From assembly GCF_009811655.1 (NCBI RefSeq), contig NZ_BGJX01000008.1, positions 1-64,000 on the forward strand: DNA of 64,000 nt. Direction: 5' to 3'. Shown here one piece after another: positions 26,993 through 33,487 of the stretch. The notes under the pieces were generated by a model. The model was given only the letters and a program-made list of their open reading frames with translations, ran no database searches and was not told the origin of the DNA. Both the position numbers and the translations under genes were made by a program. Position 1 is the first letter of the stretch. Each line of letters begins with the position of its first letter. This DNA is from Methylosinus sp. Ce-a6 (lineage in GTDB: Bacteria > Pseudomonadota > Alphaproteobacteria > Rhizobiales > Beijerinckiaceae).

Positions 26993-27370
26993 TCACCCCT
27001 CCCCGCGCGCTTTGGCGAACGCGGCGTTGGATTGTGATTGCGCCGCACGCTGGCGAGGGCCGTCGAACAGCTCTATCAGGCCGTTGATGAGCGCGTCTTT
27101 CGATATGCCATCGGGCGGCAAATACGACGCGATCAGCTCTTGCGCGGACACGATGAGAGCGCTTTCGGCTTCGAGCGCCTCATATAATTCTGGTGCGGCG
27201 TGGGCGAGCCGCGCATCCTCGATCTTCTTGAACCTACCGATCTCGTCGAAGTCGCCGCAAAGATGCTTCGCTTCCGGGTCGCTCTTGTCGCGGACCTTCT
27301 TGAGAACCGTTGTCAGACAAAATCCGTCGAGACACCACGGTCCTGGCGTGAATTTCGGCTCTTGCATCAT
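26993..27370 (-). CDS. Phage hypothetical protein (TPGPW type)
   Basis: A 125-residue protein with the pattern found in many phage early proteins: FTPGPWCLDGF at the start and KKIEDARLAHAAPELYEALEA in the middle. No activity is known for the type. A purine-rich site (GAGGA) lies before the tandem ATGs at 27370/27367. Confidence 0.7.
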   Translation of the reverse strand: MMQEPKFTPGPWCLDGFCLTTVLKKVRDKSDPEAKHLCGDFDEIGRFKKIEDARLAHAAPELYEALEAESALIVSAQELIASYLPPDGISKDALINGLIELFDGPRQRAAQSQSNAAFAKARGEG

Positions 27371-27379
27371 CGTCAGTCC

Positions 27380-27622
27380 TCAAAAGGGAAGATCGTCGTC
27401 GGGATCGCGCCTGCGCGTCAGATCGCGCGGCCAACGCACGATCGGCGAATGCTCGCCGCAGCGATCATCGGCGAAGGCGAACGGCCACGCGCCGAGGCCC
27501 GTGCGGAAGTCGACGAAAGGCGCCGCGCGCCGGCACAGTCCGGTCGCGCCGAAATCATTTCCGCGCGCCGTCTCGCTGTTGTCCCAGTGCCTGCAATCGG
27601 CGCACGTCGGCATCGCCGTCAC
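27380..27622 (-). CDS. Cys-rich phage protein
   Basis: An 80-residue protein with CADCRHW, GLCRR and DRCGEH, four or five Cys/His ligands fit for one zinc ion. Starts at GTG 27622 by overlap with the previous stop (GTGA), or at ATG 27613. Function unknown. Confidence 0.6.
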   Translation of the reverse strand: MTAMPTCADCRHWDNSETARGNDFGATGLCRRAAPFVDFRTGLGAWPFAFADDRCGEHSPIVRWPRDLTRRRDPDDDLPF

Positions 27623-27855
27623 TCCGCTCTCTGTTCGTCACCAATCCGACGCCGCTCGCCTTTGACCGAACAGAACGCTGCAGCGATCTCGTCGAGCTCG
27701 TCCGGCGTCGCATCGGTGATGTTGAGGCGCAGCAGCACGCGTCCATCGGCAGCGCCAATGTTCAGCCAGTTGCCGGTCGAGACCGTGTCGCGGAAGACTC
27801 GTAGTTCGGCGCGAGGGGCGACGAGCGCGGTGATGCAGGTCGGCATGTGCGTCAC
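27619..27855 (-). CDS. Small phage hypothetical protein
   Basis: A 78-residue acidic protein with an alpha/beta pattern (WLNIGAADGRVLLRLNITDATPDELDEIAAAF). The GTG start at 27855 overlaps the previous stop. No family recognised. Confidence 0.55.
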   Translation of the reverse strand: MTHMPTCITALVAPRAELRVFRDTVSTGNWLNIGAADGRVLLRLNITDATPDELDEIAAAFCSVKGERRRIGDEQRAE

Positions 27856-28208
27856 TCCGCCGCCTTCGGAATCTCGGCACGCGCCTTTAGCGCGCGCACC
27901 TTCGTTGCGAGTCCTTCGATCGACGCGAGCACATCGTCGAATGTCAGATCATCAATCTCGCGGTTCAGCATCTCCGAAATTTCGCTGTCGCACATATCGA
28001 GCAGCCGGCCGGCGAGCACGAGGCGCTCGTAAGGGCTCCCGGCGATCTGGCGCCGAAACGAGATCGCGTCGGAAAGGAGATTGTGTCCAGCTTCCTCGAG
28101 CTTTCCCGCGAGCCCATCGACCGTGGCGTTGAATCCTGGAATCAGGCTTTCGAACAGCTCGCGGTCGGCTGCGCGCAAAGCCGGTGAGGTTTTGACGGGG
28201 AATGTCAT
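27852..28208 (-). CDS. Phage hypothetical protein, helical
   Basis: A 118-residue, mainly helical protein (LLDMCDSEISEMLNREIDDLTFDDVLASIEGLATKV). The ATG at 28208 overlaps the stop of the first operon gene (ATGA). Function unknown. Confidence 0.6.
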   Translation of the reverse strand: MTFPVKTSPALRAADRELFESLIPGFNATVDGLAGKLEEAGHNLLSDAISFRRQIAGSPYERLVLAGRLLDMCDSEISEMLNREIDDLTFDDVLASIEGLATKVRALKARAEIPKAAE

Positions 28209-28576
28209 CGCGCGATCCCCTGCTGGCAATGATTGAGCGTGGAATGCTCAACAGCGGGATTCCACGGCACGCCGCCGCACTCGCGCATGTCGTCGACGAT
28301 GCGCTCGTTGATGCGATCGTTCTCGCGCTCGCGCAGAGCGTCGGCGATCAGTTTCCACAGCGGATGATGGCGTTCGAGCAGCGCGGGGCGCGTGACCCAG
28401 CGACCGTCGACCTTCGCAGAGGCGTCGATGTCGATGCGGAGGACGGCCCAGTCGTCGGAGCCGTAGGAAATGGTGGCGCGCCCCCAGGCGCAGGCCTCGA
28501 ACTGGCAAACAAGGCCGTCGACGGTCCTGACGCTGCCGAGCGGCAGCTCTTCGAAGGAAAACTCAATCTCACGCAT
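28205..28576 (-). CDS. First gene of the leftward early operon, hypothetical
   Basis: A 123-residue protein with an N-terminal beta-rich half (GLVCQFEACAWGRATISYGSDDWAVLRIDID) and a helical C-terminal half. It follows a strong GAGGTGA ribosome-binding site. That site also lies in a 6-bp inverted repeat, CTCACC/GGTGAG (28579-28584 and 28591-28596), which could restrict its access. It is directly downstream of the proposed PL promoter and operators, so it should be made early. No family recognised. Confidence 0.65.
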   Translation of the reverse strand: MREIEFSFEELPLGSVRTVDGLVCQFEACAWGRATISYGSDDWAVLRIDIDASAKVDGRWVTRPALLERHHPLWKLIADALRERENDRINERIVDDMRECGGVPWNPAVEHSTLNHCQQGIAR

Positions 28577-28599
28577 GGCTCACCTCGGTTGGTGAGTCA

Positions 28600-28628
28600 T
28601 GCCTACAATTATGCTTGTTACAAGTCAA
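28600..28628 (-). promoter_or_regulatory. Proposed leftward early promoter (PL)
   Basis: On the minus strand TTGACT (28628-28623) and TAGGCA (28605-28600) are spaced by 17 bp. The stretch aligns base for base in layout with the Cro promoter: TTGTTGAC, then an operator between the two boxes, then the -10. The -10 is weak, but the shared architecture supports it. It would drive the recombination/integrase operon. Confidence 0.55.
28605..28618. promoter_or_regulatory. Phage operator, ACAA-N6-TTGT (OL1)
   Basis: ACAATTATGCTTGT, a 14-bp dyad lying between the proposed -35 and -10 of PL. Same outer tetranucleotides as the sites in the repressor-cro region. Confidence 0.75.
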
Positions 28629-28641
28629 CAAATATAATTGT
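28628..28641. promoter_or_regulatory. Phage operator, ACAA-N6-TTGT (OL2)
   Basis: ACAAATATAATTGT, starting 23 bp from OL1, the same distance as between the two sites at 29986 and 30009. Two helical turns apart, as for cooperating repressor dimers. Confidence 0.75.
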
Positions 28642-28886
28642 TATTTTTGCCTGCCATACTGCTCGTAGCCGGACAACCCGATGATTCTTCCGGTTCTTTC
28701 TGCGATTTCCTCCTGCACGAGTTGCCAATGCCCATCTGGCCGATTGCCGTCGAGAATGCCAGTGTCCATACGCCACCTCATGCTCGCCTCGGCGTAGGCC
28801 TGAATGCCGAAACGGGCCATCAGGTCATCGGCGTCCCGTTGAACAAGAGCGCGATATTCGCGCCGGCGGCTCCACCATCCGAACAT
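28641..28886 (-). CDS. Hypothetical protein in the repressor transcript
   Basis: An 81-residue protein (MFGWWSRRREYRALVQRDADDLMARFG...) with a Trp/Arg-rich start and an acidic helix. A GGGGAG site precedes the ATG at 28886. It lies downstream of the repressor and the exported Cys-rich gene on the same strand, so it is probably expressed in the lysogen. Its stop codon touches operator OL2. No family recognised. Confidence 0.6.
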   Translation of the reverse strand: MFGWWSRRREYRALVQRDADDLMARFGIQAYAEASMRWRMDTGILDGNRPDGHWQLVQEEIAERTGRIIGLSGYEQYGRQK

Positions 28887-28907
28887 CCCGCTCTCCCCTG
28901 GTGGCGA

Positions 28908-29186
28908 CTATCTGCTCTTGGCCTTCGATGCTCGGGCGCCGCGCGCCGCGGCGTCTTGCGCGCCCGCGTTCGGGCCTTCCGCCGCGCATCTCGATGTGGG
29001 CGGACTCCCGCAGACCCGCCCGATGTCTGCCCACCCAACGCAGCGGCCGCTCGGGCCTCTGTAGCCAGGGCCGCCACGGCAGCCACAGCCGCTACAGGCG
29101 TTTGCGTGCGCCTGCAGGAACAACGATGTCGCCAGAGCGATGCCGACGCGGATCGTCAGGCGAGAAAACGACACAAAACCACGCAT
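28908..29186 (-). CDS. Exported small Cys-rich protein
   Basis: A 92-residue protein with an N-terminal signal peptide (RLTIRVGIALATSLFLQAHANA) and a short mature part with five Cys in CSGCGC...GRC...VCGSPPTSRC, then a Lys/Arg/Ala-rich tail. The ATG at 29186 shares one base with the repressor stop (TGATG), so it is translationally coupled to the repressor and should be made in lysogens. Similar Gly-Cys mini-domains occur in alphaproteobacterial secreted proteins; function unknown. A role in lysogenic conversion or exclusion is inference. Confidence 0.65.
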   Translation of the reverse strand: MRGFVSFSRLTIRVGIALATSLFLQAHANACSGCGCRGGPGYRGPSGRCVGWADIGRVCGSPPTSRCAAEGPNAGAQDAAARGARASKAKSR

Positions 29187-29947
29187 CAAAACACCGTGAA
29201 TCGCCCCACATATCTGCCGATGATCCGAACCTCGTCAGTCGTCGCCTCGTAGGGCGAATATTGGGGATTCGCCGAAATTAATCGGAGCCGAATCGGATCG
29301 GCTCCGCGAACGACCTCGACGCGCTTCACGACGACGCTCAGCCCATCCCACAGGACGAAAATTCCCTCGGGGCTCGGTATCGTGTCGCGGAGATCTGCAA
29401 ATACCCTGTCCCCGGGATAGAGCGAAAAGGCCCGGCTGTCCGGGTTGATCATCGAATCGCCGATGACCTCGAAGATCCGGACATGCGTCGGCGAAGCGTG
29501 AAGCATTTCGCGGACGACGGCTTGCGGGATGACCCACCGATCTCGGATCCCTTCCGCATGATACGAGTTCCCGTCGCCGTCGCTGACATAATAGGCGCCT
29601 GCGGGCACGCCACCGCCGCCGGCGCCCGCACGCACCTCCGCTTCGAGAATCGTCCCCTCGTCCTTATCCCGGCCGAGATCAGCGTCGACCGCCGACTCGA
29701 AACACGGAGGTTCGACCGCTTCCGGGGACGACCCTTTCCCGTCGCGCAGCCATGCGAGTGGCGCTTTCAACACTTCGGCAATGGTCGCAATCTCCGCTGA
29801 GCTTTGCGAGTCGCCGGATTCGAGAGCCGCATAGGCTTGCTGAGAAAAAGCGCGACCGCGCAGCTTGGCGACAGCGCGCGCGACAGCGGCCTGACTGAGG
29901 CGAAGCTGTTTCCGGCGCTGTTTCAAACGGTTCGCGAGCGTGTCCAT
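29186..29947 (-). CDS. Phage repressor, XRE HTH with S24 peptidase domain
   Basis: A 253-residue CI/LexA-type repressor. The HTH lies at about 1-70 (NRLKQRRKQLRLSQAAVARAV...FSQQAYAALESG). A linker follows with an Ala-Gly in RAGAGGGG that could be the self-cleavage site. The S24 domain has the catalytic Ser in EVIGDSMINP and Lys in SVVVKRVEV, so SOS-linked autocleavage is expected. The ATG at 29947 is chosen because the longer frame (from 30016) would start inside the operators. Confidence 0.92.
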   Translation of the reverse strand: MDTLANRLKQRRKQLRLSQAAVARAVAKLRGRAFSQQAYAALESGDSQSSAEIATIAEVLKAPLAWLRDGKGSSPEAVEPPCFESAVDADLGRDKDEGTILEAEVRAGAGGGGVPAGAYYVSDGDGNSYHAEGIRDRWVIPQAVVREMLHASPTHVRIFEVIGDSMINPDSRAFSLYPGDRVFADLRDTIPSPEGIFVLWDGLSVVVKRVEVVRGADPIRLRLISANPQYSPYEATTDEVRIIGRYVGRFTVF

Positions 29948-29960
29948 GGCCCACGAAGAT

Positions 29961-29974
29961 ACAAGGGCGCTTGT
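29961..29974. promoter_or_regulatory. Third ACAA-N6-TTGT site, upstream edge of repressor gene
   Basis: ACAAGGGCGCTTGT, with a perfect GCGC core, 13 bp upstream of the repressor ATG and 25 bp from the next site. Its place resembles OR3 in lambda and would allow the repressor or Cro to shut off repressor synthesis. Confidence 0.6.
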
Positions 29975-29985
29975 GACGCTGCTCG

Positions 29986-29999
29986 ACAATTCTGTTTGT
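29986..29999. promoter_or_regulatory. Phage operator, ACAA-N6-TTGT (OR2-like)
   Basis: ACAATTCTGTTTGT. It covers the upstream edge of the Cro -35 box, at 29999-30004. Confidence 0.75.
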
Positions 30000-30028
30000 T
30001 GACAATCAACAATCATACTTGTTATAAC
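29999..30028 (+). promoter_or_regulatory. Rightward early promoter (PR) of the cro-like gene
   Basis: TTGACA at 29999-30004 and TTATAA at 30022-30027 (17-bp spacer) or TATAAC at 30023-30028 (18 bp). The transcript would start at about 30034-30036, on top of the ATG at 30035; no ribosome-binding site is present, so the message may be leaderless. Confidence 0.75.
30009..30022. promoter_or_regulatory. Phage operator, ACAA-N6-TTGT (OR1-like)
   Basis: ACAATCATACTTGT, between the -35 and -10 of PR and 23 bp from the site at 29986. Binding here would block PR directly. Confidence 0.75.
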
Positions 30029-30034
30029 CGCGCC

Positions 30035-30259
30035 ATGGACACAAGCGGACTCCTCAAAGCCATCGCGATCAAGGGATCGCAGGCCGCTCTCGCGGAAAGC
30101 ATCGGCGTGTCACAGCAGACTATCTCGAATTGGCTCAAGAAAACGAAGGTCGGCGTCGCCGCCGAATATGTTTTGCCGATCGAGCGCGAGACTGGCGTCC
30201 CGCGCCATCAGCTGCGCCCGGACATCTACCCACCTCCTCAGCCGATGGAGGCAGCGTGA
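30035..30259 (+). CDS. Cro-like (YdaS-type) HTH regulator
   Basis: A 74-residue protein. GSQAALAESIGVSQQTISNWLKK is a clear HTH and EYVLPIERETGVPRHQLRPDIYP is the tail typical of YdaS/Cro proteins. It is divergent from the repressor over an 87-bp operator region and would be the lytic-side regulator. It starts the rightward operon, probably from a leaderless transcript. Its stop shares a base with the next start (TGATG). Confidence 0.88.
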   Translation: MDTSGLLKAIAIKGSQAALAESIGVSQQTISNWLKKTKVGVAAEYVLPIERETGVPRHQLRPDIYPPPQPMEAA

Positions 30260-30591
30260 TGCTGTCGATCGAAAAATCACCCGCGTTCATCCTCGACCCG
30301 ACCGAGCACGTCCGCGTCGGCCGTGACCCGCGCGACATGACGCGCGAAGAGCTTGCGTCGTGCGGGCACGAGGTGACGCCAGTTCTCTCCGCAATTCGTG
30401 CGAAGTGCTTGGATTGCAGCGGCGGCGCACCATCCGAAACGCGCCGCTGCCTGGTCGTGCAATGCGCTCTGTGGCCTTTCCGGATGGGCGCGAACCCCTT
30501 CCGCGCCGAGCGCGAGATGTCCGACGAACAGCGGGCGGCGGCGGCCGAGCGCCTGGCGAAAGCGCGCGCAGCAAGAGGATCTGCGGCATGA
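30259..30591 (+). CDS. Cys-containing phage protein
   Basis: A 110-residue protein with AKCLDCSGG and RRCLVVQCALWPFRMGANPF, giving four Cys for a likely zinc site, and a charged helical C-terminus. The type is common after cro in alphaproteobacterial phages; function unknown. The stop overlaps the next ATG. Confidence 0.65.
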   Translation: MLSIEKSPAFILDPTEHVRVGRDPRDMTREELASCGHEVTPVLSAIRAKCLDCSGGAPSETRRCLVVQCALWPFRMGANPFRAEREMSDEQRAAAAERLAKARAARGSAA

Positions 30592-30845
30592 GCCGTTTCC
30601 GAGCCCTCACTCCGAAAGAGCGGCGCGTGCTCGAACTGCGCGCCGGCGGCACAACCTACGGCGACATCGCGAGCGCCGAGGGGCTCACGGTCAACGAAGT
30701 GCTCGAGGCGATCGGCTGCATCTGCATGAAGCTCGACGTGGCGACGGAGGCCGAGGCGATCCGCTGCTTCACGGGCGAGGACCTCGAGCGCGCGCTGCGT
30801 GCCGAACACGAACGCCGGTTCGGCGTCGCACATGAGGCCGCGTGA
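30588..30845 (+). CDS. Stand-alone LuxR/GerE-type HTH protein
   Basis: An 85-residue protein: RALTPKERRVLELRAGGTTYGDIASAEGLTVNEVLEAIGCICMKLDVATEAEAI is a GerE-like HTH without sensory domain. It resembles the gene at 23150 in the leftward operon, so the phage carries one in each arm. A role in controlling middle or late genes is inferred. Confidence 0.72.
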   Translation: MSRFRALTPKERRVLELRAGGTTYGDIASAEGLTVNEVLEAIGCICMKLDVATEAEAIRCFTGEDLERALRAEHERRFGVAHEAA

Positions 30846-30913
30846 CATGTCGGCGCGCCTCTCCGAAACAATTTCCGCGTCGTCGGCCCCGACATCGCCG
30901 CGCCGCGGACTAT

Positions 30914-30942
30914 GCGTCGAGAGGTTCCCGGCCTCTCGACGC
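30914..30942 (+). terminator. 11-bp perfect hairpin (possible terminator or RNA element)
   Basis: GCGTCGAGAGG (30914-30924) pairs with CCTCTCGACGC (30932-30942) around TTCCCGG. GCCCTTCTAC follows, with only a short T tract, so factor-independent termination is uncertain. Its place early in the rightward operon fits lambda tR1 and similar sites. Confidence 0.5.
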
Positions 30943-31086
30943 CCTTCTACCCATGCGTCCCGACTCTCGGTTCCGCGCTCCCGCCGCGACCGCAAAGAAT
31001 GCCCCTGTCGGGGGGACGCAGCGCCGACCGCTGGCGTGCAGGTACGAGCAACAGGGGAAGCGGGAACTATTCGCGAAGGATGCTCC

Positions 31087-31182
31087 ATGCTGACCACGAT
31101 CCTTTCATTCCTCGGCGACGCGCTGCTCGCGGCGTTCGCATCCGAATACGAGCCGATCCGCGAGCTCGCCGATCGGTCCTGA
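31087..31182 (+). CDS. Possible 31-residue peptide
   Basis: ATG at 31087 after a GAAGGA site; encodes MLTTILSFLGDALLAAFASE and 11 further residues. The first 18 residues form an amphipathic or weak membrane helix. Coding status is uncertain because of the short length. Confidence 0.3.
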   Translation: MLTTILSFLGDALLAAFASEYEPIRELADRS

Positions 31183-31368
31183 TCTTCCTCCCCAGGAAGC
31201 GCGCGTGCCGCAGCGTGGTTGATGTGCGGACTCTCTCTTTTCTTCGACTTTCCCGGCGCTTCGGCGTCGGGGCCTTTTCGTAAGCGTGTATCGCCCGCGT
31301 TCCGCCCGCATAAAGGTCACGCGTTCGAGCGGAGGGCTACCCAGAATGCAGCGCGGGAAATACGGGGC

Positions 31369-31815
31369 ATGACGAAACAGCGCGACTACGGAACGACGAA
31401 GGACATCGTGACGCGCCTGGTCGACGAGGCCGGCGGCGTGAAGCGTTCGGCTTTCCTGCTCGAGCGCGCGGTGTCGCGCCTTTATGAGCTGTGTGACCCG
31501 GCGAGCCCCGATCACATGTCCTATGATTTCGTGCGCAAGCTCACGGAGTTCTGCGGAGCCACGGCCGCCGCCGAAGACCTCGCCGCGCTCGCCGGCGGCG
31601 TCTTCATGCCGATCGAGATCGGCGACGGCGATCTCCCTCACATCGCGGCCGACAAGGCGCATGAGCACGGCCGCGTGACGACGCAGCTCTTTGTCGCGAT
31701 GGGCGACGGGGATGTCTCGGCGAGCGAGGCGCGCGATCTGCTGAAACAAGTCGACGATGAATTGCGTGCGCTCATGGCGATGCGCGCGAAGCTCGCTTCT
31801 CTATCGAAGGGCTGA
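31369..31815 (+). CDS. Putative CII-like phage regulator
   Basis: A 148-residue protein. Residues about 25-80 (VKRSAFLLERAVSRLYELCDPASPDHMSYDFVRKLTEFCGAT) have the layout of the Phage_CP76/CII DNA-binding family, followed by an acidic helical tail. Its location, a few genes after cro, fits a lysis-lysogeny regulator. The family match is by eye only. Confidence 0.5.
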   Translation: MTKQRDYGTTKDIVTRLVDEAGGVKRSAFLLERAVSRLYELCDPASPDHMSYDFVRKLTEFCGATAAAEDLAALAGGVFMPIEIGDGDLPHIAADKAHEHGRVTTQLFVAMGDGDVSASEARDLLKQVDDELRALMAMRAKLASLSKG

Positions 31816-31818
31816 AAA

Positions 31819-32331
31819 ATGACGGAAGAGGTCACGACGAAGGTCGCGAACACGAAGCAAATGGTCGCGCTGGCGAAGGCCTTCAACCAATCGAAAAGCA
31901 AGGTTGCCTCGATAAATGGCGAAATCGGCGAGCGCATCGCGAAAGCCGTCGAGAACGGAAACCTGCACGCCAAAGCGTTCAAGTTCAACTGCGCACTCGC
32001 GCGTATGTTCGAAAAGGACGATCTCAAGGCGCGCGAATTCTGGCGGTGCCTGATCCTCTATCACGAAGAGTTCGAGAAGGCCGGCCTGTTTGGCGAGCAA
32101 CACGTCGGCGACATCGATGAGCTGGCGCGCAAGGCCGAGCAAGATGAGCACGACGCCGAAGCGGCCCAGGCGGAAGCGAACGGCAAAGCGATCATGGAGG
32201 GGATCGGGCCGCTGCCCGAAGAGGATAAGGAATTCGACGACGAGACGAGCGAGAAGCCGTCGCGGCGGCGCGCAAAGAAGGAACCAGAGCCGGTCACTGA
32301 GGAAATTCCCGGCAGCTATCGCTATCAGTGA
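31819..32331 (+). CDS. Phage hypothetical protein, helical with acidic/basic tail
   Basis: A 170-residue protein; the N-terminal 100 residues are helical (NTKQMVALAKAFNQSKSKVASINGEIGERIAKAVENG), with a GapR-like flavour that I cannot confirm. The tail has acidic then basic clusters (EKPSRRRAKKEPEP). It starts three bases after the preceding stop. Confidence 0.6.
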   Translation: MTEEVTTKVANTKQMVALAKAFNQSKSKVASINGEIGERIAKAVENGNLHAKAFKFNCALARMFEKDDLKAREFWRCLILYHEEFEKAGLFGEQHVGDIDELARKAEQDEHDAEAAQAEANGKAIMEGIGPLPEEDKEFDDETSEKPSRRRAKKEPEPVTEEIPGSYRYQ

Positions 32332-32340
32332 GGTCGTCAC

Positions 32341-32871
32341 GTGCGGATCGCTGCGCTCGACATTGCGACGACATGCGGCTTTGCCTTCGGCGAGGCCGGA
32401 GCGATTCCGCAGTCCGGGAGCGTGCGCCTGAAGCGCCCCGGCGAGCCGCCGGAGGTCGCAGCGTTCAATATGCGCGCCTTCCTGCGCGACCGCTTCACAC
32501 TCGAGCGGTTCGACCTTCTCGCGCTCGAGCATTTCTTGAATCCCGCCGCGCAGAAGTCCGCCGATGCGGTGATCCTGCAGCTCATGTGCTTCGGCGTCGC
32601 AGTCGCCGAGGGCATGGCGCGGGGAATGCGGATCGAGAAGCCGCACCCGGCGACGATCCGCAAGCATTTCTTGGGGCGCGCGAACATGGGCGAGCGCAAA
32701 GACACGAAGGCCGCGGTGCTCAACCGCGCCAAGGCGCTTGGATATGTGCCGCGCGATTGCCGAGACACCGATCGCAGCGACGCCTGCGCCCTCTTCGACT
32801 ACGCGGCCGCCACCTTCGCCCGCGTTCAGCCGCGCGAGCTCGTGTTTTTCGAGGAGACGGCCAATGGCTGA
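32341..32871 (+). CDS. RuvC-like Holliday-junction nuclease
   Basis: A 176-residue RNase H-fold nuclease. The four acidic catalytic positions are visible: Asp in AALDIATTCGFAFG, Glu in LLALEHFLN, and two Asp in CRDTDRSDACALFDY. KPHPATIRKHFLG matches RuvC-like phage resolvases. It would cut branched DNA during phage replication, recombination or packaging. Start is GTG at 32341. Confidence 0.85.
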   Translation: MRIAALDIATTCGFAFGEAGAIPQSGSVRLKRPGEPPEVAAFNMRAFLRDRFTLERFDLLALEHFLNPAAQKSADAVILQLMCFGVAVAEGMARGMRIEKPHPATIRKHFLGRANMGERKDTKAAVLNRAKALGYVPRDCRDTDRSDACALFDYAAATFARVQPRELVFFEETANG

Positions 32872-33487
32872 TTTCAACTGGACGCCAGCGGCGATCGAAG
32901 CGTTACGCCGGCTCGTCAAAGACGGAGAAAGCTCCGGATATGCGGCCGAGGCGTTGAGCCGCGAGTTTGGCGGCTACGCCACGCGAAACGCCGTCGTTGG
33001 AAAGGCGACGAGGCTGGGGCTGCATTTTCACAGCGTCCAGAATACGCGGAAGATTCGCCGAGCCAAAAAGCCCGTCAGCCTCGCAGCGACGGAGCCGGCG
33101 CCTCAGCCGACAGCGTCGTCAGAACCGGCCCGCCTCGAGCCAACGCACCTGCCGACGATCGCGATGTCGAACCCGATCGCGCCTCGTGTGCCGCCTGAGA
33201 AGGCGCTCGCGGCGCCGGCGCCTGTCATCGCGCCGATCGCGGATGTCGCGATCCAGGAATCGAAGCGCGTCAAGCTGTTCGATTTGACGGATGGCGCATG
33301 CCGCTGGCCGATCGGGACTCCAGGTTCCGACGACTTCCATTTCTGCGGAGCGGGCGGAGCCAGTCTCGCTGCGGGCCGGCCCTACTGCGGCCAGCACGCG
33401 CGGATCGGCTACACGACGCCGGAGAAGGCAAAGCGCGCGTCCGCCGAGTGGCGCGAGAAACATCGAAAAGCTGCGAGGGCGGCATGA
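32864..33487 (+). CDS. GcrA-like cell-cycle regulator encoded by the phage
   Basis: A 207-residue homologue of GcrA, the sigma70-associated regulator of alphaproteobacteria that reads GANTC methylation. The N-terminal DNA-binding part is WTPAAIEALRRLV...GGYATRNAVVGKATRLGLHF. The C-terminal part has CRWPIGTPGSDDFHFCGAG...GRPYCGQHARIGY. A Pro/Ala-rich linker joins them. It overlaps the RuvC-like gene by eight bases. Confidence 0.9.
   Translation: MADFNWTPAAIEALRRLVKDGESSGYAAEALSREFGGYATRNAVVGKATRLGLHFHSVQNTRKIRRAKKPVSLAATEPAPQPTASSEPARLEPTHLPTIAMSNPIAPRVPPEKALAAPAPVIAPIADVAIQESKRVKLFDLTDGACRWPIGTPGSDDFHFCGAGGASLAAGRPYCGQHARIGYTTPEKAKRASAEWREKHRKAARAA

Larger units (their letters stand above)
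30846..31368 (+). other. Poorly coding gap in the rightward operon
   Basis: Between two clear genes lie 523 bp with no convincing long frame: reading frames here show Ser/Arg/Pro-rich shadow composition. It holds an 11-bp perfect hairpin (30914-30942) and one possible 31-residue gene (31087-31182). A leader RNA, terminator/antiterminator or small RNA could lie here. Confidence 0.5.
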
